A stretch of 26,917 nucleotides of DNA from Intoshia linei. Taxonomy: Eukaryota; Orthonectida; Rhopaluridae. Below, piece after piece: positions 21,001-26,917 of the stretch. Both the position numbers and the translations under genes were made by a program. The DNA is taken from the NCBI GenBank assembly GCA_001642005.1, contig LWCA01000451.1:1-26917 (forward strand), read 5' to 3'. How positions within the stretch are numbered: the stretch's first letter is position 1; every line of letters begins with the position of its first letter. The notes beneath the pieces are model-generated. The model searched no databases, was not told where the DNA came from, and saw only the letters and a program-made list of their open reading frames with translations.

Positions 21001-24000
21001 CTCCACGGACCCCATTTCACCCAAATTTTTTCGCGAACCTCCTTTCTCATAGAAAAGATAAAAACACAAAAGACACGTATAAAAAGAAAATTTTTATTTT
21101 TTTCGCAGGTGCGCCCTGGAGTAAAAAAGATTAAGAAACACTGTTTATTCCAGTGACTCTAAAGATAAAATGTGAACCTCAGAAATCTACATATTACTAA
21201 TCAAAAACGAATTTTAATATATTCCCAAAAAATTAATAAATTTAATAACGTGTAAAAACATACACCTGGAAACTGGCGCACTCGGCATAGCTAGCTACTG
21301 TATATACAAAGTCACAACAGTCAGACAGTAAATGTATAAAATAACAATTACTTTAATATATGGATGATCTTTATGACAAGTACCCCATTGACGCGAACAC
21401 CTTTCTTCTTTTCGGTATTCAAAAAATTCAAAATTTGTAAGACTAATTTTTAAATTATATTTCAAAGAATAATTACAGATTATGAATAAAATTATGATTC
21501 TTATCAAACATTTTATAAATAATACAATATAATGTAATAATATATGCATGACATAAGATGTATTATAAAAAATTGATTAAAAAATAGGTTTAAAGATGGG
21601 TCTTTAAAAAAATACTAAAAATCAAAAATATTCAGTAAATCAGAAATAAAATAAAACCTATATACATTATATATAGAAATTGGATTTGAAGTTTAATGAA
21701 TCGATTTAGAAGTAACTACATGTTACATGTACTACAAATAATATATCGAGTTGAATAGAGTGTCAACGGTATCTTAAATACAATGCCTTTCAGCAATAAT
21801 TTTATGCTTATATTCATTTAAACTTTAAATTAAAGTGTTAATTTGTTGAAAAAAATTATGTTTATTAATTAATAAACCCGCAGACTCCAATTAAAATTTC
21901 ATCAAAATACCCATGTTTATATTTTTTTAAAAATTAATTTATCTGTTTTATCCATTTAATGTTATTTTCCTTCAATTTTAAATAGTCTTATCATGAAAAA
22001 TTGTTAATCTAATCAGGGCCTAATCTACCGTACCGAGACCTTCTTTAAGGTAAGTCCTCGACGAAATTTTTGATACAAGGTGGGCCTCATTTTTCTAAAT
22101 TGAGTATTAAAAAAATATATTCTTGAATATAATAACTTTTTTGTGTATCCAATTTAAAATTTCATGCCAAAATTCTTGGATAGGTGGGTAGGGTCATATG
22201 ATATTATTGATCGTTTAGAAAAAATTTTGGGGCTATTTTTCTTTAGCGATGGCCTCGAGCTTAGTAGTTTGGCTCTGAATCAATGTTATGAGTTTTGTCT
22301 TAATCTGAAAGATATTTACAGCAACTACAAATTAGTATACTATAATATAGGTATAATTAAATGTATCATTATGTAACTGCGTTTTAGTCTAGAAAAACTA
22401 TTCAGACTTAAATATAGAAGTTAATCAATTTATTAATTATTAATTAACAGTTAATTAAATATAGTGTATACATTTGAGTACTATAATTTCTAAGGGTTAA
22501 GAATGTAATACAGTGAAACCTCTTATAAACAAACCCCTCTATAAACAAATTATCATGCTTTTAAAAACATCAATCCTATATCTAATTTATATTTTCACAT
22601 GTCAACAGTTTACATTTTATGGAATTTTTATGACAATTATCACGCTTTTTTGATACTTCAAAAAACAAATTAGTCGTTAAATTTTCAAAATCGTTTGTTT
22701 ATTAAGAGATTTCACTGTATATATAAAAATAAAAAATTTGAGAGATGATTACAAAGAATTTATCTTTAATTTTTCAATAATGGTAGTGAAATATCTTTAA
22801 AAAACCTAGATCATCATGAAAGGGCAGATGGGTGTCTCATATAATTTATTGTGCTAAATCGTATATATTGGATATCAATAAAAATTATGAAAAGGAATTT
22901 GTCCTAATACAAGTGTGTTTGTATATGTATTTTATGGATATTTGCCATTTTGGCTCAAGTCATCGGATACACAACCAGCTAGGATCAATTATATGTCGAT
23001 AATTATGCACATGTTAATAATATTTTCAATAAAAAACAAAAAAATTACATGGCAACTTCCTTTTCATCATAAACCAATACAATACCACCGTTTTTCTTTT
23101 CTTTCTGTTCACTTTCAATCAAATCTTTATTAACGTTCGTTACAGGTAAAATAATAGCTATAGACTGATTTGACATTCCGTCTATTTATAGAAAATTACA
23201 TATATATAATTAGAATGCATGACCCTAAGGGTAAATTATAATACAATAATATTATAATGAAAAAAAATTTTTTTAAAGAATTTGTTGTGAAATTGATTCT
23301 TTTGAAATAAAAATAAACACAAACAAAAATAAGACATATAGTTCCAGTCATCTCTTCACGAAATTTCAAATTTCAAATTTTGGTACATAAAATATATGTA
23401 GTTGTGATATTCAAAAATTTAATCTTTTCAAAATGCTCAATTTTGAAAAATGATGTCTCCACATTAAAAAAATTTCATCGATACTTCAAAGAAGGGCTTC
23501 GGTACGGTAGTTCCGACTCTGTACTATATCCATGATAATACAAATTTAAATGCATAAATATTTACGTAGAACTAATAATACCATTTGATAATTGACCATA
23601 ATGTTGAGACATCAAAAACTCGCTTTCTTTCATAAACCCAGTCATAGGAGTAGCCCAACCTTCTGCTAAAATTTGCAACCACTGTAAATCCAACTAAAAG
23701 CATAAATAAAATATTTTTAACAAAAATTGTTTATCATGTATCAGACGGGATCAAGCAAGGGTGAGGGTCAAAAAATATATTTAAGAAATTTGTCAGTTGA
23801 ATTTACAATTTTACTCACTATCCTCATTTTAGAACTTTTTTAACTTATTAATTGCTATATTTTTACAAATGAAAAAGTTTACTCACATATTTTTTTCAAA
23901 AATTCAAAAAACAACTTATTTAAGGGTTTTTAGCTTGACTTATAAATATTCCTAATAAATAGACCGATGCGGTCCGCGAACTACATTATGAACTAGTCAT

Positions 24001-25834
24001 TCATATATGATTTCATTTATTATTAATTTAATTAAAAATATAAATTTTAAGAAATTACCATATCAATGTTTAGCCTTGAAAAATGAATATAATTATTATA
24101 TTTAATCTTTACATCATCATGTATATACAACTCTTTGACATAATTCACGCAAAATAATGGTAAAATTTCCTAAAATATTAATTTTACTTTTATTATTAAA
24201 TATTGAAATATAATTAATAAAACGTCCACTATAATCACGTAAAAAATACACTATTACAGGGATTATAAAGGTGCATCCACAATGACAGGATTCTCATAAA
24301 AATTTAATCATAAACCTTAGTTTCACTTTTCTTGTATACCACCCTAATCTTACTTTTGAATAACTGCCCTTCGGAGCATCGATTTCATTTTTGTAAAATG
24401 GTGGCCTCATTTTCGAAATTGAGCATTAAAAAAATTATATTCTTGAATAACATAACTATTTTATGTGTTAAATTTAAAATATCAAGTCAAGAGTATTAGA
24501 GAGGTGGTTAGTGTATATATGACACTGCGCATTATCTGTGAAATTTTTTAATGACCTGCATTTACTGTATTTTTGATTTTCCGGTTGGTCTCGAACTGAA
24601 TAGGTTCGCTTATGGGTCATATCAACTGTATAACTGGTTATATTATAATAATATTTAATTATTGAAATAATTTATTCAAACTATATGTTTACATTTTTTT
24701 AAAGGTCAAAACTTTCCAACCAAAAGTTAAGGTTAATAATTAGATTATCAAATCAGTTAAAATAAAGTTTTAACTATTGCAAATAAAAAGATTTTATTTA
24801 AATATGTAAATGTTAAAAAATGTAAATTTTTATTACAAATTATAAAAATTTAACTATTTTCGCGAGTGGAAGTTGCCCAGTGGGCAATGCACACCGATAA
24901 AAAATATTATGAATACATTAGTGTACATGCTTTTTCAATATTATTGGTCCATATGTATTATTTTATTGCACCAGATTAAATTATCTAGCAACCTTTCAAA
25001 AATGTTTAAATGAATTTACATTTTTATGCAAATGAGTCACAATTTCCATAACCAAACATTTAACAGATTTATTGACCGAATCCAATACAATATCTGGATT
25101 AGTTGGTTCCTCGTATCTTTGATCAATTCCAGTAAATCCTAAATGTTAAAAATGTAAATTTATTCTATATCAAGAAAATAAGCCCACCACTCTGAGAATT
25201 ATGGATATACAATAATACCTTTAATTTCACCACGCCTAGCTTTTTTGTACATGCCTCGCGGATCACGTTTTTCACAAACTTCAATGTTTGCGTTTACGTG
25301 ACATTCAAAAAATGCTAGTCCGTTATCTTGATGTAATTTTTTGGACGTGTCACGATCCTAAAAAATAAAAATATTAAAATTTTCAAAAATATAACCTTTT
25401 GAAAAGGACTTATAAAGGACGTTATGCAGACCATACCTGAATCAGCAAACAGTCTTGCTACTTCCGAAATACGTCTAATGTTTTCTTCTCTGAAAATTTA
25501 TTTAAACACTGAAATAAAAAATAAAAACCGATCTATAGGAGAAAATCCTAAATTACTATTTAGGCCATGTCTAATATTGTCCCCATCCAACGAATAAGCA
25601 GGAATTCCCATTTTTACCAAATATTTTTCAAGGGCAAACGAAATTGTGGTTTTTCCTGCTCCAGATAAACCTAGTTACAATGTAAAACAATTTAAGAACG
25701 AAATAATTGATATTAACGTGAACATTACCTGTAAGCCATATGGTACAACCCCTAAAGCCACCTAATCTGCCTACACATTCGGCTCGATTCTGGCGACTCA
25801 ACAGATTTTCCTGGAAAGTCACATTGGTTGACAT
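15047..25834 (-). CDS. Papss: Bifunctional PAPS synthase (APS kinase + ATP sulfurylase), 15 exons, complete
   Basis: Makes the universal sulfate donor PAPS: the C-terminal sulfurylase makes APS from ATP and sulfate, and the N-terminal kinase phosphorylates it. Exons on the - strand: 25834-25729, 25670-25529, 25489-25396, 25357-25219, 25138-25020, 24169-24059, 23693-23582, 23181-23049, 21442-21352, 20960-20829, 19068-18939, 18902-18760, 18365-18240, 18118-17928, 15104-15047; all junctions keep phase and give 608 aa (about 624 in human PAPSS1). Kinase: P-loop GLSGAGKTT at 36-44, DGDN 64-67, [19 protein letters not shown]. Sulfurylase: [23 protein letters not shown] 401-410, [32 protein letters not shown] 503-508, FISGSKMR 567-574. 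The last exon encodes [12 protein letters not shown], matching the family's C-terminal helix (KAWTVLTEYYKS). All motifs I looked for are present, so it should be active. The last intron (15105-17927) contains an antisense CENP-B-like gene. Confidence 0.95.
15105..16149. other. PAPS synthase last intron, distal part
   Basis: Holds a near-palindrome around ctagtcacta and tagtgattag (15198-15221) and an imperfect direct repeat of about 40 bp (15432-15475 and 15478-15525, both with ttcacatttatatctta or the like). 15700-16140 looks like old transposon debris but shows no clean ends. Confidence 0.4.
16150..16285. mobile_element. piggyBac-type MITE, 136 bp, perfect TTAA duplication
   Basis: Ends CCCTTTCACTGTCTG and CAGACAGTGAAAGAA, flanked by TTAA at 16146-16149 and 16286-16289, the target site of piggyBac elements. 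Shorter sister of the element at 11071. It lies in the last PAPS synthase intron. Confidence 0.9.
16290..16906. other. Region upstream of the CENP-B-like gene
   Basis: No coding exon or transposon ends found. A full Tigger element would need an inverted terminal repeat here; I see none with the CAGTGAAACC type of end. Confidence 0.4.
16907..17707 (+). CDS. CENP-B/Tigger-type DNA-binding protein without DDE domain
   Basis: Intact 266-residue ORF from ATG 16907; the frame is open to 16853 but has no earlier ATG. Residues 12-60 are a psq/CENP-B N-terminal helix-turn-helix ([34 protein letters not shown]). Residues 78-138 are a CENPB/Tc5-type HTH with its signature end ([17 protein letters not shown]). 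After a Thr/Asn-rich stretch comes a helical tail ([17 protein letters not shown]) ending in acidic residues, like the region that follows the catalytic core in Tigger proteins. The DDE domain that should lie between (roughly 200 residues) is absent, so it cannot transpose DNA. Either it is a domesticated pogo/Tigger transposase acting as a DNA-binding factor or an internally deleted but still open copy. It lies antisense within the last intron of PAPS synthase. An AATAAA overlaps the stop codon (17703-17708). Confidence 0.8.
   Translation: MNTKNEINQNIKRKRRDLSIDEKKKLIRLFEEDKGKSQRFLATKHRISLGSVNKLLNNSESILNTVNEGDLARKRKVRLRSSSDIDLILYEWFQSQQSLHININGQELKKKALEYALLYNNKEFKASTGWLNSFVSRHTISLNYTVNTPKTTIDTKTIDDNTTIKTVIYNHADKQIAQNDNISQATINNDNSTRVCKVKNEPITPYDAYMCAKKLEKYFITRIPEKLTRVWDIIGDIQEEANSRSINEQNKDEEIDIKLFNLNNCK
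19195..19495 (+). repeat. Dispersed repeat family B, copy 1
   Basis: In the PAPS synthase intron between exons 10 and 11. Landmarks shared with 22015 and 24362: tacctcatttttccaaattg, agcattataaaaaattatat, ttcttgaa, tagaaagatggctagggcta, tatgacact, gagcttggtaggttcagttc. Open frames here are repeat sequence. Confidence 0.7.
19533..19746. mobile_element. hAT-type MITE, 214 bp, perfect 8 bp target duplication
   Basis: Flanked by GTATAATG at 19525-19532 and 19747-19754. Ends CAATGGTTCC and GGGAAACGCTG are imperfect inverted repeats. Inside are tcacggcggatcggtaata, atcgcggacc and the 16 bp palindrome CTACTCCGCGGAGTAG. No coding capacity. Confidence 0.9.
20352..20603 (-). other. Unassigned 83-codon open frame in a PAPS synthase intron
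   Basis: Starts at an ATG with a hydrophobic segment ([17 protein letters not shown]) followed by a soluble-looking stretch ([17 protein letters not shown]) and a good donor-like gtaagac inside the frame. It could be a small secreted or membrane protein, a fragment of a spliced gene, or chance. I do not recognise it. Confidence 0.2.
20980..21143. mobile_element. hAT-like MITE remnant, 164 bp
   Basis: Ends CAGTGGTTATTAAATTT and AGATTAAGAAACACTG are imperfect inverted repeats, with cggaccccatttcac inside, typical of hAT MITE interiors. The flanks do not give a convincing 8 bp duplication, so it is old or misbounded. It lies 20 bp upstream of exon 10's acceptor (20961-20962). Confidence 0.5.
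21150..21245 (-). repeat. Repeat family A, short inverted fragment
   Basis: aatgtgaacctcagaaatct (around 21169) is the complement of the family A block agatttctgaggttcacatt, compare 6018-6042. It lies in the intron before exon 10. Confidence 0.35.
22015..22310 (+). repeat. Dispersed repeat family B, copy 2
   Basis: Landmarks taccgtaccgagaccttctt, gggcctcatttttctaaatt, gagtattaaaaaaatatatt, ggataggtgggtagggtcat, tcgagcttagtagtttggct. In the PAPS synthase intron between exons 8 and 9. The 70-codon open frame here is repeat. Confidence 0.7.
22511..22717. mobile_element. pogo/Tigger-type MITE, 207 bp, TA duplication
   Basis: Begins CAGTGAAACCTCTTATAAAC and ends GTTTATTAAGAGATTTCACTG, an inverted pair with few differences; flanked by TA at 22509-22510 and 22718-22719. 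The CAGTGAAACCTC-type terminus and TA target are typical of pogo/Tigger elements. No ORF. Confidence 0.88.
23385..23530 (-). repeat. Dispersed repeat family B, inverted partial copy
   Basis: The complement reads ccgtaccgaagcccttcttt, gatgaaatttttttaatgtg, tttttcaaaattgagcattt, the order seen in copy 2. In the intron between exons 7 and 8. Confidence 0.6.
24362..24625 (+). repeat. Dispersed repeat family B, copy 3
   Basis: Landmarks aatggtggcctcattttcga, attgagcattaaaaaaatta, tattagagaggtggttagtg, tatgacactgcgcatt, tctcgaactgaataggttcg. In the intron between exons 5 and 6, same orientation as copies 1 and 2. Confidence 0.7.
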
Positions 25835-26245
25835 TGTATATTTAGTGTAAAATTTTTTAATAATCTAAAATGTAATGGTTACTTATTCAACAAAATATTT
25901 ATGTAAAAATTACCAATTCTATAAATACTTATATTGACGATTCAATGACCTTTTTAAGTCTAAAATAGAATAAATAAAATATTTTGAATTCAGCGTGACA
26001 AATATTAAATTAAGTAAAACGTCTCCATGATCTTTAGTGTTTACAATTCAGTCACGTATTCAATATGGGGAAAATTTGATCAATGTAAATATATTACACG
26101 TGTTTCACGGTATTCACAAATCTAAGGAAACTTGGAAATCTTTCGACAGATGGAAAAAATATACATAAATTTAATATAATTTACAATTATTGATAACAGA
26201 ACTAATATATCGATATTTACTAAAATTATATTATCTAAATTGAAA
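25835..26245. other. Spacer between HBS1-like stop and PAPS synthase start
   Basis: 411 bp, AT-rich; should hold the PAPS synthase promoter and the HBS1-like 3' UTR (ATTAAA on the - strand at 26170-26175). No coding exon or repeat recognised. Confidence 0.5.
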
Positions 26246-26414
26246 TTAGTACTTTAAGTTTACATTTACGTCAAGAATTATCCCTGCTGCAATTGTATTT
26301 CCATTATATCTTAGTATAATTTGTCCTAAATTTTTAGAATTTTCATATGTCTCAAAAGGATAAATTTCTTTGCAAGATATTTTTACGACGACAATATCAT
26401 TGCTCTTTATTATT
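26246..26414 (-). CDS. HBS1: HBS1-like translational GTPase, C-terminal exon only
   Basis: Terminal exon: acceptor tttag at 26415-26419, one base completing a split codon, 55 residues and a stop at 26246. Residues ...PFETYENSKNLGQIILRY, NGNTIAAGIILDVN match the last beta-barrel strands of the eEF1A/eRF3/HBS1 class, and the spacing is closest to HBS1 (ELYKDFKELGRFMLRY, GGSTIAAGVV as I recall human HBS1L). HBS1 works with Pelota to rescue stalled ribosomes. The preceding exon was not found between 26415 and 26917, so the gene continues beyond the window. Its stop is 411 bp upstream of the PAPS synthase start on the same strand. eRF3 is the alternative, and is less likely because of the RYNGNTIAAG spacing. 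Confidence 0.75.
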
Positions 26415-26917
26415 CTAAAATTAGTCATTATAATCAGTATAATATACATTACAGCTTTTTTGTGAAGCTAATTTAAATAAATTTTGAAAAGTGGGAACCC
26501 AAAAGTCAAAGCTAATGATAAAACCCAATTTTTACAAAATCTAATATTAATTACAGTAAGTAGAATAACATATAGACAAGTATCCAGACCGGCCCGGACC
26601 TCAGTAAATAATTTTCCTCTAGGCTCAACGAAATTTCGATGACAAATTGGTGTATCGGTACGAAACATTGATGTAACATGTACAATGTATATTGTACACA
26701 AATAAAAATATTTATGGGCGTCATTCCATTTTTTTCAAAATTAACATAAAATGAGAGATTGTTCAAAAAAGTTCACTGCTCTAATGTATAAAAATTTTAA
26801 ATTACAGGGTATTTATATTTATTTTTGCACATTACAAGAAAGTTTTTGCACTTTACAAAAAAATTTTTGCATTTTACAGAAAAGTTTTTGCACTTTATTG
26901 TTTTGTCAATTATGATG
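26415..26917. other. HBS1-like intron sequence to the window edge
   Basis: No exon matching the expected upstream HBS1 barrel was found. 26570-26700 has two overlapping - strand open frames without recognisable motifs. A transposon-end motif (26771-26783) and a tandem repeat follow. Confidence 0.4.
26822..26900. repeat. 21 bp tandem repeat, about 3.8 copies
   Basis: Unit like TTTTTGCACTTTACAAAAAAA, starting at 26822, 26843, 26864 and 26885 (last partial, 16 bp). Each unit is TTTTTGCA plus an A-rich tail with small substitutions. Confidence 0.85.

Noticed and set aside
24868-24882. TTGCCCAGTGGGCAA near-palindrome considered as part of a tRNA or element end.
   Set aside because: No cloverleaf, A/B boxes or matching partner.
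26468-26766. - strand frames including FVEPRGKLFTEVRAGLDTCL, considered as the preceding HBS1 exon or a transposase fragment.
   Set aside because: Does not match the expected HBS1 barrel and shows no transposase motif; left as intron sequence.

Overview
The window is nuclear DNA of an animal, most likely an insect. It is very AT-rich, its genes are split into many short exons with GT-AG introns of about 50 bp to 5.5 kb, and non-coding DNA is full of short non-autonomous DNA transposons (hAT, piggyBac and pogo/Tigger types) plus two dispersed repeat families. A fast-evolving insect such as a hemipteran would fit, but nothing in the sequence proves the order. I assembled exons by hand from reading frame, splice phase and similarity to remembered families; no search was run.

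Layout. (1) Bases 611-12857, + strand: a Jouberin/AHI1-type gene with seven WD40 blades and a C-terminal SH3 domain, readable as 15 exons in continuous phase. It appears to begin inside the window, which would make it an N-terminally short form. (2) Nested antisense in its 5.5 kb intron (1657-7181): a two-exon cytoplasmic poly(A)-binding-protein paralogue with four RRMs and no MLLE domain (1816-4754, - strand), followed by a 560 bp hAT element with a perfect 8 bp target duplication. (3) Bases 13577-14440, - strand: an orphan Ser/Lys-rich protein with a possible BESS-like motif. (4) Bases 15047-25834, - strand: a complete bifunctional PAPS synthase (APS kinase plus ATP sulfurylase) in 15 exons, 608 aa. 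Its last exon lies 2.8 kb beyond an apparent stop codon that is really part of a 5' splice site. (5) Inside that last intron, antisense: an intact 266 aa CENP-B/Tigger-type DNA-binding protein without a transposase catalytic domain (16907-17707, + strand). (6) Bases 26246-26414, - strand: the terminal exon of an HBS1-type translational GTPase whose remainder lies beyond the window.

The genes have no obvious common pathway: ciliary scaffold, mRNA binding, sulfate activation and ribosome rescue. The shared theme is structural. Two conserved genes each carry a nested antisense gene derived by duplication or from a transposon, and several of the larger PAPS synthase introns hold transposon debris. 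I saw no tRNA, rRNA or CRISPR.
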